A DNA stretch of 64,000 nucleotides from Usnea hakonensis (lineage: Eukaryota; Ascomycota; Lecanoromycetes; Lecanorales; Parmeliaceae): NCBI GenBank assembly GCA_013423325.1, contig BLJB01000222.1, positions 165,785 to 229,784 on the forward strand. The letters run 5' to 3'. The notes under the pieces are model-generated. The model saw nothing but the letters and a program-made list of their open reading frames with translations, ran no database searches and was not told where the DNA came from. Positions 21,486-31,963 of this stretch are shown here, one piece after another (position 1 is the first letter of the stretch; each line of letters starts with the position of its first letter). A program made the position numbers and the translations under genes.

Positions 21486-22295
21486 CTAGTAGAAGTCAGA
21501 CCTTCGAGACCGGCCTCCATGACCGTGACGAAGATCCTGACCTCCACTACGTCCGGATGCATAGTCCCTGCGGCCATAGTCTCCAGTACGGTTTGGTGTA
21601 GGATCTCGATAGCTGCGTGACGATCCGCCCGCCAAGTAATGGCCCTCGTCTCTGCTAGAAAGATGCCTGGCAATCCTTTTAACCTCATCCATATCATGCT
21701 TATCAGGATCGTGCTTGTATGCCTCCTTTTTCACTTGCTCGATTCTCAACTTTGCTCGTTCACGTTTTTCGTGTCCTTGGTTGTAAGCCACGCTGCCTTT
21801 CAACGACCGTCGCATGGCTTTTTCTCCTTCTTCTTCATCTCCGTAAGCCTCGTCCAATTCCGCTAGAAGCTCTGGCAGAGGCAAGCATGGACTGGTTGTC
21901 CGAGATCTTGACCTGTGCCCACCTATTGGGGTGTATGAGAAGTTTTCGGGACTTGGTCTGTCCGTGGCTTCGAGTCCAGTGTCTCGCCACTTTCGTGAGG
22001 CACCTCGTGTCGCTGATTCCCGGGGATAGATGTCTTCTTCATCAAAGTCATCCGCGTAAGCCAAGTGACGGCTTTCCGTTTCGCGTCTGCGTCGAGGCTC
22101 ATCAAGCGCTGATCCATTCATCTCATTGATATAATTCGTGAAATATCGATCCATGTCATCATCATGATGACGACTTTCCACACCTCGTCGGTGATGAGAT
22201 CCGACAATGGCGGAACGTTTGCGTGATCTCCTGTCCGTATTTTCAAAGCTTTGGTTGAGAGCATCCAGATTCGCTTCACTCAGTTCGGATTCCAT
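21486..22295 (-). CDS. Orphan block gene B: charged disordered protein with RGG-like tail
   Basis: 269 aa, single exon, ATG at 22295. Seen: an Arg/His/Asp-rich N-terminal half (SRKRSAIV, HHDDDMDRYF), a short hydrophobic LPLPELLAELDEAYGDEEE segment that could form a helix, a charged helical region (KRERAKLRIEQVKKEAY), and a C-terminus of Gly/Arg/Ser ending GHGGRSRRSDFY. No known domain is recognised. The tail resembles the end of the glycine-zipper protein at 10375-11133 (GGGRRGRDDYY). Basic RG-rich ends often bind RNA or nucleic acid; that is an inference from composition only. Confidence 0.7.
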   Translation of the reverse strand: MESELSEANLDALNQSFENTDRRSRKRSAIVGSHHRRGVESRHHDDDMDRYFTNYINEMNGSALDEPRRRRETESRHLAYADDFDEEDIYPRESATRGASRKWRDTGLEATDRPSPENFSYTPIGGHRSRSRTTSPCLPLPELLAELDEAYGDEEEGEKAMRRSLKGSVAYNQGHEKRERAKLRIEQVKKEAYKHDPDKHDMDEVKRIARHLSSRDEGHYLAGGSSRSYRDPTPNRTGDYGRRDYASGRSGGQDLRHGHGGRSRRSDFY

Positions 22296-23194
22296 CCTGG
22301 ATTTTTCTTTTGCGCCTAATTAATCAGTATCTTTTTTGAGCTAAACGCAGACTGGAAATGATAGCAATAGTCTGGCAAGCAGGGACGAATCATCATTTCG
22401 CAAGAGTCGACGAGGGGTTGACATACCAAGACGCTGGATACGGAAGTGTGAGTAGGTATGACGAGATCTTCCGTTTTAGAGAGGCTTCTTAGCAAACAGC
22501 AAAGAATTCTGTCTCGTTATGTGTATGAAGAATCATACGTTTGGGGGGGGATCGAGAGTTCTTCCACGTAATACCATCCGTGGCAGATATATTGTGACAC
22601 CCATGCATCTTTGAAACAATAAGATAATATCATGTAAATCAGGCGCCATGGGTGCCTTCTCAGCCAACACCATCATGCCCGATTTTTTCAAATTTGAAAA
22701 GACGCAGCCTGGAGGGTAGTAAGGATTAATTTATTGGCTACCGTGTGTAATTCTTCTGCTTACTAATACCACTAATGTGACAGAAGGCGCCATGAAACAG
22801 GTTCGGTCGGAGACTTGCAAATACTTGCAAATATGGCACAAGAATCATGAGGCTGTCGTTGCCGTGAGTCAAGTCTTTTTGCTATTTCTCACACGGTGGT
22901 AGCTGATGTCTCGTCTTACAATACCATATGCCAGGAAACGACCTAAGAGCAACACATAAATCACAACACTATGTTATAAGAGCATAGAAGAATAAGACAT
23001 CCAGCCCTCCTTCGCGCTAGCCCCCTCGGCTGGTGCCTGCCGCACCGCCTTATTCATAGCCTTGTCCCTCCTCACCATCCTAATCAGCGACGAGAAATCT
23101 GCTCCCGTCCCGTCGTACACTCACAGCCATCACGACGTTATTTGCCTCGCTGGTACTGAACCTCCTCCCCAGACCGCTCTTCTTGATTCCCGCC
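22296..23194. other. Intergenic region, no gene seen
   Basis: 0.9 kb between genes B and C. Only short frames are present, and no repeat or RNA gene is recognised. Confidence 0.45.
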
Positions 23195-24007
23195 TCACGT
23201 CCGCCTTCCCATGCCACGCTCCACTTTGTCCCCCTGCCGTGACTCAAAGTGCAATCTCTCCACTAACTCAGACAGTCTCTCGACATTCGCTTCCGCCATC
23301 TGGAGCCCATAGTTATCTCCTGATTCCGCGAAACGGCTCGCATTCCGCATTTCCGACTGCAGATCTTTTTCGAGCTGCGAGAGCTCAAAGCGGTCTGAAG
23401 GGTTGCGGCCTCTGTCAGGAGAGTCTCGAGACCCTCTCCTAACTCCTATACGGTTCTGCTGTGGCGCGGTTCTCAAACCACCCTCTTGGGCGCGTTGGCG
23501 TTCTTTGTATTCGAAGCGGGCGATGTCTTCGTTGATCATCTCGACAGCGTTTGCGAGGAATTCGCGTTCTGCGGGCGTTCTGGCATGTTTGACTTGTTCG
23601 CTCCTGATGTCGCGATGCATTCTGAGTCTTCCGATGTCATTGATATCCATGTCATCGTGGTCGTCGTAAGGGAAATTTGGTCCGAGGTTCTTAAATTTCA
23701 AGTTTCTGTAGTGGGCGTCTAAGTCTTGTAGGCCTTTGGCGTCATCTCCGACGAGACGGTTGCCAAGACTAGGGCCGTCGTCGTCATCATCATCGCTATC
23801 GTCATCGTAGTCTTGCACTGGGCGTTCATCTTCGGAGTATCTTCCGATGCTGAGGTCGTCCGAGCTAGAGAGGCGGCCACGGCGTTGCGGATGGAGGTTT
23901 TTTTTTCGTACGACCAGGGAGTCCTCGGCATCGCTGAGATGTTTGGCGCCGTAGCTGGATTTTTCACCGGGCGGTCTTCCTTGATCTCGAGGTCCGTGAG
24001 GCTTCAT
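23195..24007 (-). CDS. Orphan block gene C: acidic/charged protein with predicted helices
   Basis: 270 aa, single exon, ATG at 24007. Seen: a basic, polar N-terminus, a run of Asp near residues 68-77 (DYDDDSDDDDDD), then two charged helical segments: one with EQVKHARTPAEREFLANAVE and one with LSQLEKDLQSEMRNASRF continuing to VERLSELVERLHF. The ends are Arg-rich. No family is recognised. The first helical segment can be loosely aligned with the helical part of gene A (both V-x-H followed by a charged FL-containing helix), a weak hint of common origin. Confidence 0.7.
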   Translation of the reverse strand: MKPHGPRDQGRPPGEKSSYGAKHLSDAEDSLVVRKKNLHPQRRGRLSSSDDLSIGRYSEDERPVQDYDDDSDDDDDDGPSLGNRLVGDDAKGLQDLDAHYRNLKFKNLGPNFPYDDHDDMDINDIGRLRMHRDIRSEQVKHARTPAEREFLANAVEMINEDIARFEYKERQRAQEGGLRTAPQQNRIGVRRGSRDSPDRGRNPSDRFELSQLEKDLQSEMRNASRFAESGDNYGLQMAEANVERLSELVERLHFESRQGDKVERGMGRRT

Positions 24008-24683
24008 GCTTTTGTGATGCTGGCTTTAGAAGTTGACTCAAGTTTTCGAAGGATAGAGTAATATGAAGTATTCTTCAGTCTTGACCCCTTGGTGAAGGGG
24101 ATGGATGGTAGGTAAACAAACACAACCGTCAAGAAGAGAAGCTCATTTATAGAAGACCGCAAAGCACCAAGATATCCTCCTGTACGCCAAATGACGCATT
24201 TATGATCCAAAAAGTATTTGATGCCACGAATTACCCCGCCTCGTCAGCTGCCCCTTGAAGCGGGAGAAAGTGTTAAGCAAAGGTCACGTTCGGCCGCTTA
24301 GCTGCATAGATCTTCAATAAAACAACATAATGTATCATAAAAACATCATAACACATCAGCGCTACTCTCCATAGCTTGCTCACTGCTCCTTTATTTCCAT
24401 CCCGCAAGCACGCGCTGAAATTATAAGGAACCTATCATCCAAATTCGCAGACTTAGCGGCATGAAAGGAATGCTTTTGTCTGAAGAGAAAGGGTCTCTTG
24501 TCCTGTATTTGGCTAGTCAATTCCGAAGGCGAGGGGTACGGCTTGGAGGATTTGAGTTTGATCGGCGGTGCGTGAAATAATGCAGAAGGAACGTTTGCTG
24601 AAAATTTGCGGTTGGTGTGGTAGAAGCTTTTTTGACAATGGAATTATTGTCTGCAAAGGATTCAAGTCTATCAGAAGTACCCA
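24008..24683. other. Intergenic region, no gene seen
   Basis: 0.68 kb between genes C and D, without a supported frame or repeat. Confidence 0.45.
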
Positions 24684-25494
24684 TCACTCTATATCGGCTT
24701 TTAATTCCGTCCAGAAACTAGAGTACCTGCCCTCATTGTCAACGTAATGAGAATGCTTCCCGCGCCCGATGAAATCCTTCTTCTCCTCATCCTCCTTTTT
24801 CTCTGCTTTATACTCGTCTTGACTAGTCTTCTCATTTCGAGTAGTGTAGTTCTGTAGGGAAGGAGGACTTGCATATCCATCACCGTTCCTCTGACCAAGG
24901 GCACTGGTACCGCGATCACGATACTCTTTGAGTGTCGTGGGTTCGTCCTCGTCAGTGTCTGAGAACGGAGAATGAGGAAATGGACCATTCTTGTCGCCGA
25001 GGCTTCGTAAAGACAAGCGGCGCTCACGACCATCTTGATCTATCTCTGAAAGACGGCGAAGACGACCGTTGCCGTCGATTTGAACTTGGTAGGAATAATT
25101 TGGACCTATCTGCACCTGGTACTGTGTAAGGCTGTCTTCAGCACGGCGGCTAGGCTCTTTAGATTGCTATAGATGACCGAGTTGCATTAGTATGCAAGCT
25201 AGCCGAGGTCATGACGAAATGGGCGGATGCGATAGGTAATTCATTTCCTACCTCTTTCCTTCCTACACCGCTAGCAAACCTCTCTTCCGCGGCTGCTTCT
25301 GAGCTAGCTGTTGTGTTGGTAGGCAAATGCGAATCAGAACTTTCTTCAGAAGAGTCATATGATTTCGTGAGACCAATCTTGCGGCGTGAAGGAGAATCCG
25401 AGTCCGAGTCTGAGCCGTATGGACCTGAATGCTTCAGATTGTCATCGATACTCTGCGGGTCCGTGTCAGAGATTATGAGGCGTTGCCGAGACAT
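24684..25494 (-). CDS. Orphan block gene D: Ser/Asp-rich protein, 2 exons
   Basis: Model: complement of 24684..25166 and 25252..25494, giving 241 aa; the 85-nt intron has GTAGGA donor, a TACTAAT branch-like site and TATAG acceptor, and phase 0 is kept. Seen: an N-terminus with acidic Ser/Asp clusters (SDSDSDSPSRRK, SSEESSDS) that are candidate casein-kinase 2 sites. A central Q/V-rich β-like segment follows (QYQVQIGPNYSYQVQIDGNG), then RLRRLSEI and RERRLSLRSL. The C-terminus is Lys/Glu-rich with a closing aromatic segment. No known domain is recognised. Confidence 0.7.
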
Positions 25495-26953
25495 TTTAGA
25501 GAGATTTGTCTGTTGGACTGACTATTTTGTTCCGTGTGCTTCGATAAAATTTGATGGCATACAAAAAGAATTGGCCAGTTTGAGAGACTTCCAGACATTT
25601 CATAGGGTGTTACTACAGAATTTTATGAAAATGTCCATGGGGTCTTAGCGCTCTAGAGCATAGGCTCAGTCCCAAGAAATTGCAGGGCACAAAAAAATGA
25701 AGGAACATACCTTATTTTCCGTTCGAAAGCAGCGATTCTGCGTTAGAGATGATGCATCGGCGAAGCCGAGTCCAATCACTTTACCTTTGAATGCTGTAAG
25801 GACCCCTTAAAATTTAAAAGCTGGGATTTCCCACCTGATGTAGGAGCTCGATCGACTCTCGCAGCGAAATAGTGTCCTCGATTGAAACACTAAAGTCATG
25901 ACACGCTGTGGAAAACGGGATGATAGCCTAGTCTGTTGTCTTGAGCAATTGGTCCCGTATCGTTACCATATATCTCAACCGCTGCTCATGGCGATCGCCG
26001 CTTCCCCTCTAAGAAACATTGGGTCTGCTCACCGAAAATCTGCACTGGTAAATCAGCAACGAGCGAATCAACTTGTATTGTAGAGGTACCAGATACACCA
26101 GTTGCAGTACAAAGCGGTGATTTTCCGTCGGCACCAAAGGGACTTCTCAGAAGGTGGACGATGAGCTGACATGATGATCCAATGATTGCTCTCATGCGGA
26201 AAGACGGTCGGGTCATGTGGTCCGTAGTTGAAGGATCGACCATTAATTTCCGCTGCAGGGGCCCGCCTTGCATAAGTACAGCATTGAGCGGCAGGTGTAT
26301 TCAATACCGCAACGAGAGCTCACGAACTAATCTCGTAGTTTTCTTCCTGATGTAAAAGTACTTCTGGGATGTCTGACCTGAACTCCTAGAAGTTTGGTTT
26401 ATGAGAAAATTTAGTGTAAAGCAAGAGAAGTAGAAGTAAGGTGCCCGAAATCCTCCCTGCCTTTGGAAGGAACAGGGTCCCCACCAACGACCAAGCTAAG
26501 CCTCCCACACACCCACCCGTCACATTGCATTACATTGAATTGGGTTAGGTCGAGTAGCGTAATTGCCAGCCTGTTTTTGAGTATTGATAGGTCTCAGTAA
26601 TTTTCAGTCACAAAATCCCTGGAGAAGAGTAAGCGGCTGTGTTTTGACCGTCACCGGACCTTACCTCTACTGAATCGAGCAAAGAATCGACTTTTGAAAT
26701 TGTTTGAAGGGCGATAGACAAGATTGAGAAGGCTCAGGTAAATACTAAAGTACTTCGAATCACGGTTCTTCTCATATCGTCTTTGATTCTCCTCTGTCAT
26801 AGTAATTACAGTGTTCCTTCACTAGCTCTTGTTCTTTCCGATTGAAGTCTTCCACCGAAGGCACCTACGTGAAGTGCACAAGTCCACGAACCACTACCTC
26901 ATAGAGGTGCCATTTCTTTTGAGTCTACACCCCTTTCGAAATTCATTGACCCC
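25495..26953. other. 1.46-kb intergenic region, at most a coding relic
   Basis: No complete gene is supported. Two overlapping minus-strand frames at about 25986-26310 include NGRSFNYGPHDPTVFPHES and Cys residues, which could be a relic, but no start, splice sites or family could be found. Confidence 0.4.
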
Positions 26954-27775
26954 CTAATCTTCTTCGCTAGAAGACATCTCGCAGCGATCCCACTCGCCAT
27001 CGTCATGAGATCCCTCCTCTTTAACCAGATAATCATGCTCATTAGCAAGCACAGTCCCGCACTGCGAATTGAGCGACTTCGGACGAGAATTGCTACCGTG
27101 ATCGCTCGCATTCGGCGGAGACAGACAGCGTTCCCGCTCGCTGTCGTCACGAGATCCCTCCTCTTTGACTAAATAATCATCCTCGTTGGCAAGCACAGTT
27201 CCACATTGCGAGTTCAGCGATGTCGGACGCGGATGAATACGCACATCCCGTATGATTGGCGGAGGTAGACAGGGGTCGGCAACGTCGTGCACTGCCATGG
27301 CAATTCGGCGGTCCTCCATCGCTTGAAGTTCATGTGCAAGTTTCTTATAGTGAACACCCCTGAGATGCTCTCCGGGCCCGGCCGCGAATGCTAGTTGCAT
27401 GTATGGGTAACGGAAGCACTCGGGTAGGCGATAGGGATCACGTGAGGACAATGGTTGTAATACCGTTTGAGTACCAGACGAGGTCTGAGATGGTGGCTGA
27501 AAGCGACTATTCTGTCCCTTCTTGCTGGGCTGTTGCTCTCCAGCTACGGCAGTGGTATTTTTGATTGTCTGTCCTGCTTGACTGGACGGCCCGGTGTCAA
27601 GGGCTTGCTCGGGGGGAGCAACACGTGGGGTATGTCCAAGATTTCGCTTCTTAGAACATACGTCGGCTTGGCGAAGTTGACGTTTAAGACCTTGTTTATG
27701 CAGCTCGTCCTGACATGACTCTCCTGGTTTCTGAGGACTGGTGATCTTATCACGAGCACTGTCTTTGTTCTCCAT
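26954..27775 (-). CDS. Orphan block gene E: protein with duplicated acidic C-terminal module
   Basis: 273 aa, single exon, ATG at 27775. Seen: a Lys/Gln/Ser/Pro-rich N-terminal half. A more ordered centre follows (RDPYRLPECFRYPYMQLAF, then HYKKLAHELQAMEDRRIAMAV). Two 35-residue direct repeats come next at 183-217 and 231-265, each with SLNSQCGTVLANE, DYLVKEEGS and a closing Cys, and then an acidic SSSEED end. The repeats are about 80% identical in protein and still alike in DNA. Family unknown. Confidence 0.7.
   Translation of the reverse strand: MENKDSARDKITSPQKPGESCQDELHKQGLKRQLRQADVCSKKRNLGHTPRVAPPEQALDTGPSSQAGQTIKNTTAVAGEQQPSKKGQNSRFQPPSQTSSGTQTVLQPLSSRDPYRLPECFRYPYMQLAFAAGPGEHLRGVHYKKLAHELQAMEDRRIAMAVHDVADPCLPPPIIRDVRIHPRPTSLNSQCGTVLANEDDYLVKEEGSRDDSERERCLSPPNASDHGSNSRPKSLNSQCGTVLANEHDYLVKEEGSHDDGEWDRCEMSSSEED
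26981..27229 (-). repeat. Direct duplication of a 35-codon module in gene E
   Basis: Copies at 27125..27229 and 26981..27085 with a 39-nt spacer. Blocks such as GAGATCCCTCCTCTTT are shared exactly. Differences include silent and replacement changes, so both copies have been evolving for some time. Confidence 0.8.
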
Positions 27776-28786
27776 GGCGACTTTATGATTGATAGAAGGC
27801 AGCAGAGTCAGAGCTCAAAGGATCTGAGTTGTTTGAAAAATAGTGGAAGAAGTGGAAGAAGAACAGCAAAAGAAGGGAGACCCTATATCGTGTATGAAGA
27901 CAGTGAAGAACTGTCCTTGACGTGTTAGAAAATGGGAGGTGTGCTAAAGTAAGTATGTTGCATGTGGACACGAAAGGTGTTAAAGTTCACAGTCTTACAG
28001 AGTACACTGTTCAATCATCCGTTACAGCGTTCACTAAAGATATTACCTTTGCGGTTTTAAGAAAACCTTTCATAACGTAGCCGCAACTGAAATGACTAGG
28101 CCAGTAGCGGAAGATGAGTGTCCCGGCTGTAGTGCTGCCATGTATTTTGGCTGTAACAGGTTCTTATAGGTCTTCCTCGACGACAGCGGGGACTTTTTGG
28201 TCATGAGAGACATAGAAAACTAAGATCTGTCCTTTAATCATGTAACCTCTGCCATGAATATGTGCGAAGACCATGTGCAAAGACTATTCATTATTTACTC
28301 GGTATATATTGAAGTACTACCGAAGTAGAGGCCATGTTCCTCAAATCGTACTCTATCATCATTCATAGCATATATTCCATCTCAACAAACCCCAATCATA
28401 GCATCCCAGCAGCTTAGCCCAGTGGTAAAGGGGAAAGTGCATCAACGAACCGGATCGAGCGCGTTGAAGCGTCCTCTGGAATGCCCCCGCATCGAGCCGT
28501 CGGAGTTCTATCTTTCTTCCTTTTATTAATTTTTCTTTTTTTCTTTTTTGGTACCTCGGGGACCAAGTCTCCCAGGTACAACGTAACAATCACCAAGTAT
28601 ATAAGGTACATTGAAGGTTGCACTTCTGTCGAAATCTGACCAAATGTACTTCGACAATGGAGTAGTCTTGCATGACTATGCATTCCCCATCTCCACGAAA
28701 TCATGATAAATTTCCGCCCTTCTTGCATGCTCCTTGCAAGAAATGTTATATTTTTTCTCGAGACCTTGAAATCGTGTCACATTTCT
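27776..28786. other. Intergenic region, no gene seen
   Basis: 1.0 kb between genes E and F. A tRNA A-box-like word occurs near 28418 but no tRNA fold follows. A T-rich stretch lies at 28515-28550. Confidence 0.45.
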
Positions 28787-29521
28787 CTAATTCGTTCCTA
28801 GATCAACCCAGTCGTCGTTGTCGGTTTCAGGGCCTTCTGGCTTAGAGCTCTCCCTCTCACTCGATTGAACAAATGAAGAACGATTTCCATCAGGACTTGT
28901 TGGTGCTCTAGAAACCGGCCCGATACTCTCACCGGGACGATAGACCGCTTTGAAACCGAGGGTTGGCTTCATTCCTGGGACTTCAGTCTCCGTATCAGTA
29001 CCAAAGTTTCCGTATGGATAGTCCCTACTATCTTGTCGAGGAGCGGATCTGTCGTTGGCCATTGAAGTTTGGCGTTGTAAAGCGGCTGATCCGGAGGGGG
29101 CTCGAGCGAGCTCACTGAAAGCAAGCACAGGGCGAGGGGGTGGACTGAGTGGAGTTTGGGCCATTGATTGAGTTACATGGGGCGTATAGCAGTAGTGCTC
29201 TCCAACTCTCGGATCACATTGCGAGGTGCAGCCGAGTTGACAACCACCCTCATCGCTCAAGGCACTAGATTGGTCTCGATATCCATTCTGGTAGCTAATC
29301 GGCTGGCTTGTCTCTTGCAGAGCCGCAAAACCGAGTCCACGAGCCAGACCTGTTGCGTAGAGGGCTTCTTCGATGATATCGTCATCATACCATTCCGTTC
29401 GTGAAAGAATGTAGCTGGTGTGGTAGTCATAATCATTTGGGCCCCACATTACAGCTGCGACTTGATCAAATGTTTCCTTGGACATGAAAGGGTATGTTTG
29501 TGAGAGCATTTGTTCAGCCAT
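28787..29521 (-). CDS. Orphan block gene F: polar protein with a helical N-terminus
   Basis: 244 aa, single exon, ATG at 29521. Seen: an N-terminal segment of about 70 residues that looks folded (YPFMSKETFDQVAAVMWG, then SRTEWYDDDIIEEALYATGLARGLGFAAL). A Cys-containing patch follows (CQLGCTSQC and HYCYTP), then a Pro/Ser/Arg-rich disordered remainder with an acidic end (ETDNDDWVDLG). The end resembles tryptophan-acidic short linear motifs, but the partner is unknown. No family is recognised. Confidence 0.68.
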   Translation of the reverse strand: MAEQMLSQTYPFMSKETFDQVAAVMWGPNDYDYHTSYILSRTEWYDDDIIEEALYATGLARGLGFAALQETSQPISYQNGYRDQSSALSDEGGCQLGCTSQCDPRVGEHYCYTPHVTQSMAQTPLSPPPRPVLAFSELARAPSGSAALQRQTSMANDRSAPRQDSRDYPYGNFGTDTETEVPGMKPTLGFKAVYRPGESIGPVSRAPTSPDGNRSSFVQSSERESSKPEGPETDNDDWVDLGTN

Positions 29522-30399
29522 TGTAAATTTTGAGGAGATCAGTATTGCAAGTCTGTGATGATGAGAATGTTCGTACTTGCGTTAGACTCGAATGCAATAC
29601 AAGTAGAAATGAGTCTTTGAGAAGTGTTGTTATCGAAAATGGCAGTAGTGATTGTAGTCTAGAGATCTAAGCAGTGATTTTTGTAAGGAAGATAAATGCA
29701 CAGCACGGATCTTATATCAAAATGGCGCAAGGAAGAGTGGAGTAGAAATGTTGAGGAGTGAGTATATTTGAGTGTATTTTCCGTGCAGTTCAGTCGTTCA
29801 GCAATATTTCAACTCAACAACGATCGCAAACTCGCTCAACGAGTCCCCGCAAGGCGTCGGCGGGCCAAGTCTCAAACTCGCTCTTCTAGTCTTAGTTCTC
29901 CCTTTTCGCCACTCACCTAACCAATGGGATAATTGTGTACCTGCATAAGATGTGTGATATGGTGGCCTTTTCACCGCGGCTAGCCATCGTAATAGAGGCC
30001 TGCTAGCCTCTAGGTCCGGACAAAATGTTGTCCCCAGCGCCTGAAGATTACCATGGCTATATGTAGACCCGGGGAGCAGGATGTAATTATCTATATATAG
30101 GAGTGGGTGGACGGTCGGACATGTTTGCAATGGCTTTGAAGGAGATGGGATAGGATGGAGATTGGTTCTAGGTGAGAAAGAAGTTTTTTTGAATTCCTCA
30201 TGATCATATTTCTTCTACAATAGCCACGATTTTCAGTAGACGTATTAGGCGAAGGAAAGCGAAGAACCAATAAATGTTCTTGACTTTGCTGTAAGCAGTC
30301 GACTCGGACAGTTGTAAGTACGGCATCATTAATTATTATTACTGTGTAGAGCCATCGACATATTTGGATACAACCCAACGCACAACGAATCATCAACAA
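29522..30399. other. Intergenic region, no gene seen
   Basis: 0.88 kb between genes F and G. Short frames only, and no clear repeat. Confidence 0.45.
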
Positions 30400-31963
30400 T
30401 CACACAAATCGCTTCGTACCCCCACGGCGTCTTTCTCTCTCCCCTCCATCCTCGAACAAAGACCCTGCCATTGAAGGAAATCCCCGCCTCGGCTCCAATT
30501 CTCTCACGGATGAAGGCGCTCTCTCCCGCCCAAGCTGTACGGACCCACGAGCCGACCGCATGGGAAGTTGTCTCGTGTTCTCCACCGCCGGCTTCCCGTA
30601 TTCTCGTTGAGTGGTGCTTGCAGACCTATTAGGAAGCTGCTCAAGGGGTGCCTGTGAGTGTCTGGCGTGGTGTTGCGACCTATGAGGCGGGCGCGAAGCC
30701 TGACGAGACGGGCCGGTAAGAGTGTGTTCCTCAAATAATGACGATCCAGTCGATCTGGGGTACAGGCCTGCTTCTGCTGAGCTTTGAGACCTATGGCGAG
30801 GATTCGAGGGTACTTCCTGGACTTGCAGTAATGGTGACCGCATTTTGGGAGCTGGTAGTTCGATTTTATCGAGTTTTTGTGGCTTGAGGGAGGGTCCTTT
30901 CGGAAACTTTGGGGCTGATGAGGGTATCTTGGGAGCTGATTTCACATAATCACCTTGACGCGTGTCCATATGGGCTCCAGACTGTGGGCCAAGCCCCCGG
31001 TCATGGTCTCGGTGACCACGTCCATGCCTCCTCTCAGGCTCTCTCTGTTCCTGAATCGGCTCAATGCTCTTACGCCGTTTCTTGATCTTGTCTACCTCCT
31101 GTCCTCTTACAGCCGATTCTTCCAACCCCAAATGCTCCCGATTCCGAAGCGTATGACGACGGAACTCCTCTAGCTTTCGCTCGCTGAAGGGTATCTCAAT
31201 GATGATATAGTTCTTGTTTTCCTATCCACACTGTCAGCTTTGTTCGATATACAGTCCAAGAGGAAGACATACTTTATCCCAATGCCAAGGTAGTTCATAC
31301 TCAGCCAAGGTATCTTGGCTTATATCGTCCCGATGCACCCTGGGGAGATGTTGCGAACCCTGACTTCTTACAGCCGATTTATTCAACTCCAGTGGCTCCC
31401 GATTCCGAAGCGTATGACGACGGAATTCTTCTAGCTTTTGCTCGCTGAAGGGTATCTCGATAATGATATAGTTCTTGTCTTTCTATTCACATAGTTAGAT
31501 TTGTTTGATATACAGGAGTCGGAGAAATATGGGGAGAGTAGCGGTAGACATACCTTATCCCAATGCCAAGGCAATTCATACTCAGCCAAAGTATCTTGGC
31601 TGATATCGTCCCGATGAACCCTAGGCAGTTGTTGCGAACCCCGGCTATCCAGAGTACTGCCACGCGTAGAGTGTTGTGGTCCGTGGGCAGTAGGACCAGT
31701 CCCATAAGATCCATCATAAACGTCAGCTAAATGTCTAAGCTGCCGCTCTTCCTCCAGCTCTAGTAATCCATCATGTCAGCTTTCAATACCATGTTGCAAG
31801 CAAATAAGTAATAATGGACAGGGTACATACTATGCTTCCTACGTCGATTGAAATCTCGTCTATCCGCCGCAGTTTCCCTAGCTCGTTTCTCTGCTTCGAT
31901 CTGCTTATGGGCATCACCGAGACCGACTGCTTTCATGATAAAGCCGGTGAGTGGTGGTGCCAT
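30400..31963 (-). CDS. Orphan block gene G: protein with tandemly duplicated exon (DUF8035-like motif)
   Basis: Model: complement of 30400..31221, 31273..31482, 31554..31759 and 31831..31963, giving 456 aa with all phases closing. Exon 1 encodes MAPPLTGFIMKAVGLGDAHK and a charged helix. Two copies of one module follow: SQ[QH]LPRVHRDDISQDTLAEYELPWHWDK, intron, then a D/N-K-NYIIIEIPFSE block and KLEEFRRHTLRNRE. The remainder is Arg/Pro/Ser-rich and disordered. The module resembles a motif I associate with fungal DUF8035 proteins (arginine, 'DxxTLxxYxLPW', then 'YIII' and a helix); that assignment is from memory and needs a profile search. Function unknown. Confidence 0.72.
31110..31645 (-). repeat. 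Tandem duplication of exon end + intron + exon start in gene G
   Basis: Two units with period about 281 nt. Coding parts at 31273-31360 and 31554-31645 match closely, as do 31130-31221 and 31390-31482. The two introns (31222-31272 and 31483-31553) also share GTATGTCT, CTGTATATC and GTG(A/G)ATAG ends, differing mainly by a 20-nt indel. Exon 3 (210 nt) is phase 0 at both ends. Confidence 0.88.

Noticed and set aside
28414..28520. tRNA A-box-like word (TAGCCCAGTGGTAAAG) followed by a B-box-like word
   Set aside because: The acceptor and anticodon stems do not pair and the B box has two mismatches; no cloverleaf forms.
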